From assembly GCA_963170055.1 (NCBI GenBank), contig CAUJGJ010000002.1, forward strand, positions 3,480,346-3,544,345: DNA of 64,000 nt, read 5' to 3'. The stretch comes from Halisarca cf. caerulea. Lineage: Eukaryota > Porifera > Demospongiae > Chondrillida > Halisarcidae. The notes beneath the pieces are model-generated. The model worked only from the letters and a program-made list of their open reading frames with translations. It was not told the origin of the DNA and ran no database searches. Shown in pieces: positions 46,602 to 59,785 of the stretch. A program made the translations under genes and the position numbers. The stretch's first letter is position 1. Every line of letters begins with the position of its first letter.

Positions 46602-49600
46602 TTAAACTGCTACTGGTGGTTCCACTGCAAACATTGCAGTCATGTTGAGTAGGATAAATGGTCTACATGTATGAAAATCAACCATAAGTATTATACTCAA
46701 CTAAACATTGTTCAACATCTTGCACGTACCTGTCATAAGCCATGGGTAAACCACTTTCTCCATCCCCCCTTGCATTAGCAACAAATACAAAGTTACGAGA
46801 GAAATCATATATAGCAATATGGAGATCACCAGTTTGGACAATAGGAACAATTTCTTTAATGGTGATTGATGCAGTTATGTTACCATGAAACTTTAGCAGT
46901 TGCTCTCCAAGTACTTGACTGTATCCTGGACACAACCAATCCATGCCCCAATAGACAATATCCTTAATTTTAGGATGCCATGAAGCATCAGGTTTCAGAT
47001 TTTGCCAAGTAAAGAATTTAGAAACAGCAGCAGAATATTCAATTCCAGTAAATCTAGATACCTGGAAGCAGACACATGAAAATATTACATGCGACTGTGG
47101 GCATTACTTTTGAAACTTTTGAAAATACTTCTGCATGCATTACATAATACTCAAATGCCATGCACAGCATGAAAATATTGCATGTGAATTTGTGATCAAT
47201 TCCTGTAAAAGACACATGTCAAATGGGTATTGATAGGAGGAGGAGGAGGTTTCAAAATCTTCAAAATTAAGTTTAAAAAACAATCAATACAGTCAAAAAA
47301 TTTGATGAAGGAGGTCAATTGTAATGATGCAAGACACATCACAATTTTTTCACACATTATTATTCAAATTAAGGAACAATAATGATACAAAAGAGGCCTC
47401 AGACACAGGGTTGCCACGGAGCAGGGCTTGGTATATGCCCACAAAATGTACATCTGGTTCCTTGCAAAGCTGAATGGAAAACAGGGTAATTACTCCCCAG
47501 ACAAGACCAGGAGAGAGTAATTTTGCAATCAACAAAAAGACTGTTCAAACAACAAGGCGACAGCTAGTGAAAATTCATGTAGGAGTCTCCCATTGCTTCT
47601 ATCTTCTTCAACTTTACTTTCTGCCACAAAATATTACCCTTCCGTGGTCACTTTCAGCAACAGTTACTTCCTATTCAATGGTCATGGCGGTCTTCCTAAG
47701 CACTATTCACGTTCTTCATCCTCTCACTTGCCACATGGTGGTAGCCATCTTCTTCAATAGTAAACCAGCGTCAACCAACATATATGTATAAGAGAAGTGC
47801 TACATACATATGTAAGTGTACATGCAGAAATAATTACTGTGCAATGTTTTTCAACAATACAGGGGGATCTGCATCATCTGGATCCCCCGACCATGAAAAA
47901 TTATTCCTATACCCAAGATTCCCTGTAGATATATAGCATACTGTAAACATACAGTAGACCCTCGATTATCTGGACCCCTTTTGTCACAACAAATTTCTAG
48001 GTGTCTGGATAAGTGAAATAGTCCGAATAACTGGAATTACAGTTTACTACTCTTTTGCACTTAGCTCTAGCTGTAGCCATTTGTCCCTGGCTCTTAATAA
48101 ACTGTTCACTGACAAAAAATCGAACACAAACAGTCTTGTGTACGTACATACGTACACAAGACGTACGTCGTTACATACGTACGTACGTACATATGTAACG
48201 ACTACTGCACATGCACAACTGCACGTAGCTGCTAATTTTTCTATTCTTAGCATGAGACTGGTTATTGAAACCACATAATCAAGGGTCCGGATAATTGAGG
48301 CCCAGATAATCGAGGATCTACTGTAATGTCATGGTACATGTTGGGGATATTCTCCATTCATAAATTAAAAGTGTTCCTCATATAAGAAATTTCCAATACA
48401 TTTCTTCCTACATGTGATATTTTTATGTCTATTTTGGTTTAGATATAAAATATTTCAGTGGAGATTGCATCAGTTCAAGTTGAGGGGAATTCCATGTCAA
48501 AACTCTTACTAATTGGAAATTTCAACCTAAGCAAAACTAAAGCTAATATTAGCAATAATATCTTGATCAATTATGTTTATCAGTTGTTACCAAGATCTAC
48601 TATGGATCAAAATGTCTTGTACAATCCAATGATTTCCCTTCTGTGACCTGGTCCAATAACTATTTCACCCTTATCAATATTACGCAGCAATGAACCACTA
48701 AAGAATCACAACATGCATTTCATTGTGCCAGGACACAACTGGTGATAGAAAGAGATGATACATGATGAAAAAGCAATGCAGAGATTTATAGTGCTGGCAA
48801 AAGTAGTGACAAAAGTTCTTTTCTGGTAAGAGTTATCAGAAATACATGTAATAAAATATGCATTAGCTGCAGCAGATCACCTAACGCTTGGGTACACTGT
48901 GGTCATCTCTGATTTCAACATACGTATGCAAGTGTTGGGCTTCACAGGCTATTCCTTTATGCATTCAAAAAGAATTGAAGTGATAGCCTTACACAAGTTA
49001 GGGTAAAGGATAACAGCTTTTGATAATAGCGCTTTTTTCAAATTCTTTATTTGAACTTCTCAAGTGGTATTGCATACTCTGGGCAGCTTATCCAGAATAG
49101 AACCTTACTCGAAATGGAGTAGTTAGCTGATAGGTACGTTCGAAATTTAGTACGTTTTTCGTTTTTTAGCAACGTCAAATGCTTAATACATAACGTTAGG
49201 TGATACAGAACGATGACAAAGATCTTTATACGAGTTTTTGGCGATTTTGAGGGAGTTTTGGGCCATGAAGACGTTCTTGTACTATCAGAAACGGAACACA
49301 AGGCTAAAGAGCAGCAGTTAGAGGAGTAATGGAGAGAGTGTCACCACGAGCCTTACAACGTAGAGCAACAATGTACTAAGATACCTTGATACATCGAAAC
49401 TGTTACCAAGAACGCTCTAATTTTCCACACAAAACATGGTAAGCTTATTACGTAACATTTTACGTAGTGCTAAACTCTCTATTATGCAATATTAAATGTA
49501 ATTAGCTAGACCTGTAGAAATATTACATAATAATGTACTACATGTGCTCACAAGAACTAAACTCCAGCTAAACATAGTAGTAGCAGGCAAACATGGTACC

Positions 49601-52456
49601 TTCATGTTAAGTTCATTTAGTTACACAAAAATGTCTACTTGCACATGCCACATTCATAGTATACAATGTGACACACAGACTGACAGATCTCCGAAGTTAA
49701 CACGGATATATAGAAGCTTTGCTTTTTTGAGGTATTGGGGTATCTTATTTTGACTGGGGAGCCTTTAGCTATTGGCTATTCCAACAGGCACCCGGTAAAC
49801 AAAAAGAAAAACAGTTGTACAAATAGCAAGAAACAAAAAGGAGAAAGTAAATGTTAAATGATTAATAGATACAAAGAAGAGAAAAGAATTCAGAGGTTAA
49901 TCAGAAATGCAATTGCAAAAGTGTCTTGAACATTCAAAATCCACCCAGAATAAGTGAACATGCAAAGAATATGAAACGAACAGAAGCCATGCAAGACATG
50001 CCAATAAGACATGCTTTCACTTTTATCATTCCTATAGCCAAGAATTTGCTATTTGTCAAATAAGGTTGTGCATTCTATCAGTACAGAGCTAACCTGAAAT
50101 ATACTGTATTGTATCCTGGTGTGGGGGCAAATTATGGGTGGATCAAAGGAAAAAGTGTGCTGACATTTGTGATGTAGCACAGGTCACTGATAAACACTTC
50201 CTAATTATTGTCAATTAATGATTATTGGTAAAGTATAAGTGGCTGTAACTGATCAACTCTAGATGAGACTGTACACACCAACAGTCAACAGTGAATGGTT
50301 GCTAGGATACAAATTAGTTCTATCATGTCCAGGTGTGCTGCAGCCAAAAATTTAGTGCTGATGACCTCGGGCTTTGCCCTCGGTCAATCAGCATTGTATT
50401 TCTGCTGCAGTACACCTGGACAGGATAGAACTAATACCTATTAGCTATACGTTAGGTATTTAGTTATATTACTTTAATATCCCAAAAGTAATCATATTAC
50501 TTAATTCATTTTACTCTGGAACTAGCACCTCCAACACATGCAAACTAGAAAAATAACACATTTACAAAAGAGGACAGGAGAATGCAAGACATCTCAGTGC
50601 AACTTGTGTGGACTAATGTTTACACAGTACACTACTATACGTGCTTTAATTCTCACATGTTGTAAATTTAATGCACTCTTGATAGTAGTTATTTTTATGC
50701 TTTTTTCATTCCACAGTGGTCTAATTTAAATATTCAGGGTATAATCTTCCCTGGGTGGCTTCCAAACCATGAAAACCATGAATAGTACACCCAAAGAAAA
50801 AGTGTATATGGTATTTATCAGTACAATGAGACCTCACTTATCCACACCTCAGATATCCAGTTCCCTTACTTTCCACAGTAGACTTTATTGAAACAAATCT
50901 ACAATAATCCTACTGTACACTATACTACTGCTCCCTCATTTATCCAGTTCCCTTGCTATATCAACAATTACATCCAGAAAAGATGTGTGCGGATAAGTGA
51001 TGTTTGAGTATAAACAAAATTGAGGTTAATTATTGCAACGTTGTAATGAATTTCATTTGGTAGTAGGCATTTGCAGAAAGCTGCATGTGGCATAAACCTA
51101 CATAAGATAATTATAAATTTGCAATTGTAAACAAGACTAGCATAAATTATGCATTTTTTAGGGGCTGCCTGCGGCAGCCCCTATATTGTTTTCATTTGGA
51201 CTTCGGGTGTGTAACGCTCGTCCGATAGATAGATATATATATATATATATATATAATATAGATTTGAAGAAAAGTCTTATAATAGAGAATTTATATAATA
51301 GTAATAGAGAAGTATGAATTTATACAGGAATGAGTTATAGGAATTGTTTTGAAAACAATTGCCAAATATGGCAATTGTTTTCAAAACAATTGTCCAGTTA
51401 CAATAAACAGTATGTTCAATGAATGTTCAGCTGTGCACTTGCACTCCAATGCTTTGCAAGTAATTCGAGCGTGTGGGGCGGCAGCCCCCACGAGTTTTTA
51501 ACTCGAATTACTTGTTTGTTAGGTACTATAAATAATTATGTACACTTTTGGAGGTGTGCACCAACCCCATTTCATACCGAATAGCCAGAATTATTGATGG
51601 GGAACTTATTTGGTTAATTGCTGTAAAGCAGAAAATCACCAATGTATCATATACCATATAGGCGCTAATTTTCATAGGACTTTATATTCATGAATTTTGC
51701 AAATGAGCATTAGCGAAAATTCATGCAATTGTGAATATTTGGTTAGATACTTAGAATGTTTATCTAAGATATAGTGGGGACTGGTCCATTTGCAAAACTA
51801 AATTGTGTATTACAGCCAAGTTCTTTATTTGTGAAATATACACCCTACGAAAATTAGTGTCTATATGATAGTGAAAATTGTACCAGGTCACAGTACATTA
51901 ATTTTCGTGACTACCAAAAAATTAGTATATTTCCTTCATCCAAGTTATTATTTGCATGCATATAAATCATGCCATCCTATTGGTTGTAAACCATTAAGAA
52001 GTCAGCTTTTCGAAGGAGGTGAAATAGGGCTTATAATTTTCAAATGAAATCTTAAAAATGACCTGTCTACTCCCCAAAATGATGGAACATGCGAACTGTG
52101 TGAGGAATTTGCATCGGACTTTTGCTGAAGCACCCACTGCTATTTACAGGGTGACCTCAAAGGGATCTTTTCTGTTTGCGTATGAAATGAAAGACTTTGG
52201 AAATTTGCCCATACATGGCTACGAGACACCAATTTTGTTTTACGGATGAACATGGACTGAAAAATGGATTTTCCATGTCAATTCTTTGTCATACATCTCC
52301 TCCTATAAAAAGGCAAACGCTTTAAAACTACTCAATGTTTTTGAAGCTATAGTTGGTGAGTGTTGTTAGCTATATAGCGGAAGGTTTTCCAATGAGAAAA
52401 GTTGGCCATTTTGCCCCATTTGAGTTTATCAGCAACGGTTTGAAATTTATGCTGGA

Positions 52457-52519
<63 letters not shown>

Positions 52520-52570
52520 TGGGTATGTGCGTGTGTGTGTGTTTTGTGTGTGTGTGTTTGCGTGTGTGTG

Positions 52571-52609
<39 letters not shown>

Positions 52610-52642
52610 GTGTGTGTGTGTGTGCGCGCGCGCGTGTTGGGT

Positions 52643-52695
<53 letters not shown>

Positions 52696-53104
52696 CCATG
52701 TGAGTGCACATGTGCATGTGAATGCATGCATGTATGTACATGCATGTGATAAAACAAAATTTAATTCAAAGCATGATGAATACAAGAACCATACACTTGA
52801 TTATAAGGGTTGCACCCATGTGATGAACTAATAGTAGGAGAAAAACGTATGTGTGGCCAAAGACCGAATATTGGCCTTGAATAGATCAATGGATACATAC
52901 ACACATACATAGGGATATTGGCAAAGCTTTACTCACTGCATGTGTGTGTATTAGCTGATTATTCGAGGCTTAAGGTCTCAGTTTCAGTATACTTAGCTAC
53001 GAGGATTGCATACAAGGAGATGTGTTGGTCAGCTGAATGGCTGAATGGATTTTGGTCAAACATATTAAGTTCTGCTCAGGAAATGACAGACTGCTACTTC
53101 TAGC

Positions 53105-53186
<82 letters not shown>

Positions 53187-56100
53187 CAAGAACCATACTC
53201 CATGTAACAACTAGATCAAGGCACGTGATGAACTAGGGGAAAAGGTGGCCAAAGACCCAAGATTGGCTTACACAATAGTGAGTAGCACTATCTCTTGATA
53301 CTGCAATTACAGTTCAATCAACAAATTCACTCAATGCAACCCCTTCACTTAATTACTGAGCGTAAGGGAGGTTTACTAATTTCATCTGTGGCTTCCGGTT
53401 GGTAGTGAACTCAGATCAAGAATCCCATGCACTTAATTGGGGTATTGCTCGTTTAAGGCCAACATTGGAAATTTTGACAGAAAATCTCTTCTCGATTGAA
53501 AGGATATACGACAATTAGTCCCACCGATTGGGAGAGGGCAAGAGTGTAGCACACAAACAAGGTGAAAACTTTCTCAGACCCTAACGGTGCCTCGATCATA
53601 CACGATTACTAAAAGAGGCACTTACAGTACTTTTAACCTAAATAACTTCTTCGGCTCTGGGACTACAAATCTAAAAATGTCCTTGAAATAACTTTGATCG
53701 GGGGCGATTTTTCATATTCTGTTGTCTTAACATACGTAGGGTTTCCACAATAGGCGCCAAAAGTTAGCCATGATAACGGCCATTTGCACAGCCATTTAAT
53801 ATCATGTGACAAATGTGACGTTTATGAAGGTTTTATACACATGTCATTGTGAGGGATGTCGAAAGGGGCAGAGCAGTGTTGTCTATATTGGCTGCACATT
53901 TCAGAGGTATCTTTTAATAGAGGTCTCACTGTCAGTAGTTATACCATAGACCCTCTAAACTCTCACCGGGACTGGAATCATGAAATTTGCAATGTGACCA
54001 TGACTGTTAAGACTTCTGGTGAAAAAATGGCGAAATGGAAGTTGATAAAATGAGAAAACACGGTGATTTTAGTTACTTTGACTTTGGAAAATTACATAAA
54101 AGAGCTTTTCGAGTGCTTCTGAACAAATCAAGCGAATTATGTAGGTTTTCGCCAACGAAATCATCGAATCGTCTTCTCCGCTAAGGATTTTGTAAGCCAA
54201 ATAATGCTGTATACCACAAAAACGGTAGTAATCTGAGGTACATACGTCTGTGCAGTGCACGCAGCATTACATTAGCTACAATTTGAAAGAATGGAATCAA
54301 TCGGGTGAAAACTGACGAAGATACAGTGACCACAGTGAGATAATGTCATTTGGGGTAAAAATTTGTTGTAACTTCTTACCCTGAAGGATTTGAGACTTCT
54401 AACATGGATGAGTACACACACAGTAATCTGAAGATTGCGATGAGGACTAATTCAAAGTTGTCCGCAGTACAGCGCTTTGGTAATTGTGGTCAAAATGTAA
54501 CATCTAAACCTATTTTGGTTGATTTGGCATGGCCCTGTTTTCTTTGCTTCGGGTGTCTACAATAGAACCAATCACATGTGGTCTTGATTTTGATATATGA
54601 CGCTTAATAATACGAAGCTGTTTAGCTTTGTTTTAGATGATATGAAGTTGTAACGTAAGTCTTCCTCAAAGAAATGTTAACAGTCATGGTCACGGAGGAA
54701 GTGACGTCACGCAATAATTTTCTACACAAAGTAAGCGTTATCATAACACCTTGCAATATACAATAATAAATGATTCCAGTCCCGGTTACATAGTTTAGAG
54801 TGTCTATGGCTATACACTGCAATGTCAAAATTTGTACACAAAAGTGCACACATTAAGTACATCATGGTTATATACATACATGTTTGGACACATGGAAGGA
54901 CACTTAAACATGTGTACTGTCTAGGATCTGATGACCCAGGTAAATTTGAGCAGATATTTGTGACAGCACAAAATGTTAAGTTTACTTGCATGTGCTTTCC
55001 AAGATAGTAACAGCACCCTATACCATGCATGCAGAGGTCTGCAACACCCACAAATTCAGACATAACCAAAACCCCCTGGGTGGTGTGTCTCTGGATAAAC
55101 CTCAGACATAGGATCAATTTCCTCGCAACAGGTGTTTTTAACATAGCTTTTACAAGCAGTTGGAACAGGACTGAGGTGTAAACCTGCAACAATTTGTGGG
55201 TAAAGTACAATGTTTACTAAATGCACCGTTGCACCATAGATCTATGGTTGCATTGGCACACAAGCTTTGGCATCGACCGCCTTCATCCTTAGACGTATAT
55301 TTACACGTGGAAGTACCCCTGTGTTCATTGAATAACGAGGAAGAGCATTATAGCTCGAATTCTTCTTCGTACTTGCCATTTAACATAATTTTCTCCCTAC
55401 AGGGTCCTGTTTGTGACGTCAAATTAATATGCAACACTTTTTCCATGTTTGCGGAAGTCGCTCACGCATTAATTGGATTTTGAGCACCTTTTGAAGGCTA
55501 TAACTCCCCCACTATGTGTATGACGACACTAAAATGGGTATCATTGGACATGGTTTTTCAACCTCTTTACATATCAAAAATTTTCCCAACATGTCAGTGA
55601 CCCTTTAAGGTTAACATTTGCTAAGTAATCATGCCATGTCCCATTGTTTGCCATCACCAACTATCCACTTCCTGTGCTTCTGTTGATATCATGGAAGAAA
55701 CACTACTGAAAATGTGACCTCACAAGGTCCTTTTTGAGCCGTTGCATTCACAAAATCACAAATTAATCAACACACAATATGTGAGAATGGCTATTGCACA
55801 TCAAGCTACTTCATACATGATCTATTAGTATATCTTGAGAGTAACTTGCTTTTTTAATGGTTAGTTGTCATTTGAACAAGTCGAAGTGAACTCCAAAATT
55901 TATGCATAATGTTTACAAACTTAGAATCTATTTGCCTGAGTTTGGACTTTGGATTTAAGGAAATGCACATACAAAATTGCAGAAAGATGCAGATGTACAT
56001 ACCATAAACTCACCTTCCCGTCACCAACACCTAATAGTAGATTACATGTACGATGAGCATTCCTTATCCTTTCAAGTGATGAATCCAAGCCATTATCGAA

Positions 56101-57185
56101 CTGCAAGATATCTCTAAGTAGATACTGAAGTACACACAAAACACTAACAATGCATTATGCAGTGGCTAAACACAGAATAGCATTTGCACATACAGTAAAA
56201 GGGATTCCAAATCGTGATTCATGCCCAAAAGAGTCATCTGGGAAGCTGACTCCAATTTCACTGATTGCTACTTGAACTGATGACATTCCAGTTATTGAAC
56301 CAATCCATCCAGTCCAACCAATATTGGCAAAAGCATGGCCATTTCCATGGTTTGGATGATAGATGGTGACCTGTGGGTAGTTTTTAAAAGGGCCTGGAAT
56401 AGAAATGGAAAGCAAGTAAGAATACCATAGAGGTATTTATTTTCGCGACATTTTATTTTCACGAAATCCTGCAGAAAGCCTTATATCAAAATTTTTGCAG
56501 ATTCTAAATTTCGGAGGTTGCCTTACATGCGAAAATAAAAATTATTATGGCCAATGCTATTATACATATAACAATACCCTAGCTACACGCCTGTAGGGTG
56601 TCAGCAGACATGTGGAAGAACGTGCTAGACAACTGGCCATCCTGTGCTCACTGCTCATTAGATAGCCCATTAATACTCGACCGTATACGTTCCCGAATCT
56701 GCATCTTCGTACTGGCATCTTGTTTCTCTACCGACAAGACTTCGATGTTCACTTGCCAAATGCAGGTGGTGGGATATCAGCATAAAGATGACCAGTAGGA
56801 TCAGGACTTATGGTTTTTGACCGGTTTGAGGTAGCGCAATAGTGCCATCACGGTAGTTGTTGGAACTCGAAAACAACAAGAAGAAGAACAGAACGCCTAT
56901 GGAGCCCACCAATGCAGGGTTCGATATACACAAGACAAAATTACTTTGAAAATTCGCGAGTACAAATTATCATGGATCAGGAACGAACCGCGAATATAGC
57001 GAAAATTTATCTCATGTGAAAATATATACCCCTATGGTATAAGCACCTGATAAGAAATGAGTTCATACACGTACATACATGCATGAAACTTACCATCAAC
57101 ATTCCAATCAAGCGCTCTAAGTTGCAATAAGCCTCCGTCAACAGTTGCAGAAGAATTGGCTCCAAACATTGAACATTGTCCTTTG
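46602..57185 (-). CDS. Peptidase C45 / acyl-CoA:6-APA acyltransferase-like Ntn-hydrolase, 3' part (five exons)
   Basis: Exons 57094-57185, 56194-56393, 56014-56124, 46730-47061 and 46602-46662 join in phase and give about 264 residues to a TAA stop. The segment starts [14 protein letters not shown]...LRALDWNVD, where the Cys fits the autocatalytic N-terminal nucleophile of C45-type enzymes. Then come [53 protein letters not shown]...[29 protein letters not shown] and [15 protein letters not shown] at the C-terminus. Family members cleave or transfer acyl groups on amides; the substrate here is unknown. The strong donor CAG|GTACGTG at 46729 supports splicing to the short last exon rather than reading on to the stop at 46678. 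N-terminal exons, expected to carry a propeptide and perhaps a signal peptide, were not found. The largest intron (47062-56013) is about 9 kb and filled with repeats. Confidence 0.82.
47952..48323. mobile_element. Pogo-like TA-flanked MITE
   Basis: Ends CAGTAGACCCTCGATTATC and GATAATCGAGGATCTACTG, flanked by TA. The middle has a GTACGTACATACGTAC palindrome cluster (48138-48200). Lies in the large intron of the C45-like gene. Confidence 0.75.
49735..49798 (-). mobile_element. LINE 3' tail fragment
   Basis: Minus-strand copy reading GGGTGCCTGTTGGAATAGCC, then AATAGCTAAAGGCTCCCCAG. The sequence up to about 49990 may be more of the same 3' region. No coding part recognised. Confidence 0.6.
50313..50435. 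mobile_element. Foldback element
   Basis: Ends ATTAGTTCTATC and GATAGAACTAAT. The inverted match continues through GTCCAGGTGTGCTGCAG to the centre, where GACCTCGGGC-TTT-GCCCTCGGTC forms a tight hairpin. Confidence 0.8.
50823..51012. mobile_element. Diverged pogo-like MITE
   Basis: Weak inverted ends with CCTCACTTATCC on the left and GGATAAGTGATG on the right. Same style as 9498-9888 but decayed. Confidence 0.4.
51342..51391. repeat. Perfect palindrome
   Basis: Arms AATTGTTTTGAAAACAATTG plus CCA, with complement, around a 4-base loop. Each arm is itself palindromic, so a cruciform of several shapes is possible. Confidence 0.8.
51457..51514. repeat. AAGTAATTC-GGGGCGGCAGCCCC palindromic repeat (copy 2)
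   Basis: Outer arms CAAGTAATTCGAG and CTCGAATTACTTG around a GGGGCGGCAGCCCC hairpin. A separate perfect hairpin AGGGGCTGCC-TGC-GGCAGCCCCT lies nearby at 51160-51182. Confidence 0.75.
51655..51867. mobile_element. TIR element with CTAATTTTC ends
   Basis: Ends CATATAGGCGCTAATTTTC and GAAAATTAGTGTCTATATG. About 213 bp, non-coding. Confidence 0.65.
52458..52698. repeat. (GT)n microsatellite, interrupted
   Basis: About 240 bp of GT repeats broken by ATTGGGTATG, TTTG and GCGCGCGC segments. It creates long meaningless open frames on both strands. Confidence 0.95.
53106..53183. repeat. (GT)n microsatellite
   Basis: Nearly pure GT run of about 78 bp in the C45-like gene intron. Confidence 0.95.
53340..53830 (-). 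repeat. Dispersed repeat X, copy b
   Basis: Inverted relative to copy a, starting with CTTAATTACTGAGCGTAAGG. Lies in the large intron of the C45-like gene. Confidence 0.7.
53943..54815. mobile_element. Long foldback element
   Basis: Ends ACCATAGACCCTCTAAAC and GTTTAGAGTGTCTATGG, then GGGACTGGAATCAT and GTGACCATGACTGTTAA on both sides in inverted order. About 870 bp, non-coding, beside repeat X copy b. Confidence 0.65.
56425..57037. mobile_element. TA-flanked TIR element with TTTTCGCG ends
   Basis: Ends CCATAGAGGTATTTATTTTC and GAAAATATATACCCCTATGG, flanked by TA, with CGCG just inside each end. Lies in the intron between the first two visible exons of the C45-like gene. Confidence 0.65.
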
Positions 57186-57760
57186 CTAATATGTGTAAAA
57201 GAAATTACAATTGCACCTTTATTGACAGAATAATGTAAACATAGTTGTTAGCCTGTCAAAGATACAGCATAAACTATGTTCACTGATGCTGGGCATTAAT
57301 TCTATTGACCACAATGTTCACAAACTTTGGTGATAATTTAATGCTAATACAATTCCCATATACAGTAAATCACATTGGATGCATGTAGACAATGTCCCTG
57401 GCCAGTTTCTGCCAAAGTAATAGTAAGTACATTATTAAGCTCTGTGAGCCTTTAGCTAGATAATAAGTTATGTGCAAGAAGATCATTAATTTTTATTATT
57501 GTAGAAGTTCTTAGTGTAATATACTGATCAAGAAAGGATGACATACAGCTGCCATTACTCCCCTCTCTGTGCAAACATCAACACAACAATGATCATGAAA
57601 GGTTAGGATGATCATGCAAACCTAGCCAGCCCAGTCAATTTGCAATAGAGGTACACTGTATTAGTGTAGTCCACAACACAGTCCGTGCAACAAGAAGAGT
57701 TGAAGGCTGCTGGTTTGATCCCTGAAAACAATATTATAATAATACTGTATAATATTACAG
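57186..57760. other. Upstream of visible C45-like exons, no exon recognised
   Basis: An acceptor at 57186-57187 shows that coding exons must continue upstream on the minus strand. No segment here matched the expected N-terminal half of the family. Confidence 0.4.
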
Positions 57761-58744
57761 GCATATGCAGAGCATCTCAGCTGGCACCTTCTGCCTTTCT
57801 GGCCTCGGTTGCGGGATGTTCGGATCTTGTCTGCTGTATTCTACCAACAGGTTGCCCCCCCAATCTCTTCTAAACTCATGGAATCTGCACTAGGTAGCTG
57901 GGGCAACGGTCATGAGGAACCTTGACCAACCAGCTCCTCGGCTACACTCCAGAAATCCTGGGACTTACGTATGTACCCAAGGTATGAGTTACATACGAGT
58001 CTCTACTAAATTCAGCCCCAGATGCATCATCGAGAGGCAGATTACTCTCAGTGCAAGGAATCTGGAGCTTGGCTGGATGCTCCCCCAGTCACTTCATTAG
58101 GTTTGCACATGGACAATGAAGTCATCCATATAGCCTTGGGCCTTTGCTTAGGACTCCCCCTTTGCGACCCACACCCTTGCACTCAATGCAACCACAAGGT
58201 TGACAGACTAGGCACTCATGGCCTGAGCTGCCGTTTCAGCAAGGGATGCCACTAACGGCATGCTGCAGTCAATGACATCATCAATAGGTCACTTGTCTCC
58301 CTGAAGATCCCCTCTCACCAGGAACCCTCTGGTCTGTATAGATCAGATGGTACACGACCAGACAGGGCGACCATCATTCCCTGGAAGCAGGGCAAGATCC
58401 TTGTTTGGGATGCCCCTTGTCCAGATACCTTAGCTCCATCTCACCAGGCCCTAGCCCTCAGGGAAGGTGGAGCTCTAGCCAACAATGCAGAAAGCAAGAA
58501 GCATGCCAAGTACTCCCGTCTGGAATCAACCCACATCTTAATGCCGGCAGTGGAGACCTTAGGAGCTTTCGGGAGGGAGATCAAAGCCTTCATTCAAGAC
58601 CTTGGCCAGCGGCTCATTACCACAACTTTAGACCGCATGTCCCGGGCATTTTTGCTTCAGAAAATCGCTGTTGCCATCCAGCGTGAAAATGCAGCCTCTG
58701 TTCTTGGGCCCTGTAATGCAAGTGATCTCTGTGTCTTTGATTAA
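57760..58744 (+). pseudogene. Retroelement fragment: CCHC knuckle and endonuclease-like C-terminus
   Basis: Degraded coding begins near 57775 (QLAPSAFLASVAG). From 58022 to 58744 one frame runs to a natural stop with a single TAA at 58253-58255. Visible are CTQCNHKVDRLGTHGLSC (a CCHC knuckle), then SDGTRPDRATIIPW and KILVWDAPCPDTLAPSHQ, AESKKHAKYSRLES and the terminal QKIAVAIQRENAASVLG. The same domains occur in the copies at 59786 and 61975. The RPDG motif is RPDR here, so the presumed nuclease site is altered. Inactive copy. Confidence 0.75.
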
Positions 58745-58881
58745 TTGTTCAACCATTCTTTGTATTTATTCGCTGCTTAGTTATTTTTGTTTGAGCCAGT
58801 GGTTAGTAATTTTGGTTTGTGCTTGAGATTAATAACTTTGCTTACTTGTGCTTGTGATTATAATTTATTATCATTGTTCTC

Positions 58882-58923
<42 letters not shown>

Positions 58924-59785
58924 GTACAACAATATTAAACACTTGATACATAGATAGTTAATATACTATACTAGACACAAACACAAACGGAAATTACTAA
59001 ATACAGATTATTATTACAGACAACACAAAATGAAAGAAAAAAAAATCATTACACACAAGGCCTAATTAATCAATAGAATCTGGCAGCTCCGATGAGAAAT
59101 CCATGGTGCCCAGAATCGAAGAGGCATTACCTGTTATATTATTATTATATATATTATTATTATTAATATTAATTATTAATAAAAATTATTAATATTATTT
59201 ATTAATATTATTATTATTATATAATTATTATACAACACAAAATGAAAAGAAAAAAATATTATTGTTATGCTAACAATTATGTGTACGAATAAATAAAATC
59301 ATAATAAACAATAACAATAATGATGACAATAACTAGAAGTGATAAATAATCACATTAAGCATGCATGAATTACAACATACAACCTAATTATAAGCATGCA
59401 GGATAATTAATCAATGTCAAGGGACTGTGAATCACGTGGGAGGGACCCCAATACAGATACAGAATTATTTATTATTATTATTGCCTTATTATTTTTTATT
59501 TCTTTTATTATTTTTATTTTTTTTATTTTTTATTATTATAAGTTATAAATCGAAAGATACTGATCACAGACACAATGTCAAACAAAAATTACTAAACACT
59601 TATTATTATTAATATTATATTATTATGAGGAAAACCATGAAACAGACATGTACAACAAGATTAAGGTACCATTATAGATAATGATAATAATAAGAATAAA
59701 AATTAATATTTTTTTCTCAAAATGAGAAAGTATTAATTAGTATAATAATAATGATAATAATAATAAAAAAACAACAACAATAATA
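58745..59785. repeat. AT-rich block of (TTA)n microsatellites
   Basis: (TTA)n runs around 58880-58925, 59150-59225 and 59460-59540. They alternate with repeated ACAACACAAAATGAAA, AAATTACTAAA and TAATTAATCAAT segments, suggesting several diverged copies of a 3' tail unit. No gene. Confidence 0.6.

Noticed and set aside
46678..46729. Read-through end of the C45-like exon to the stop at 46678
   Set aside because: A strong donor at 46729-46728 and an in-phase exon at 46602-46662 with a family-like C-terminus ([11 protein letters not shown]) fit better.
52347..52831. Long open frames rich in His-Thr or Cys-Val on both strands
   Set aside because: They are translations of the (GT)n/(CA)n microsatellite and carry no protein signal.
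55196..55483. 95-codon open frame on the plus strand
   Set aside because: No domain, no splice context and it lies within the large C45-like gene intron on the opposite strand.
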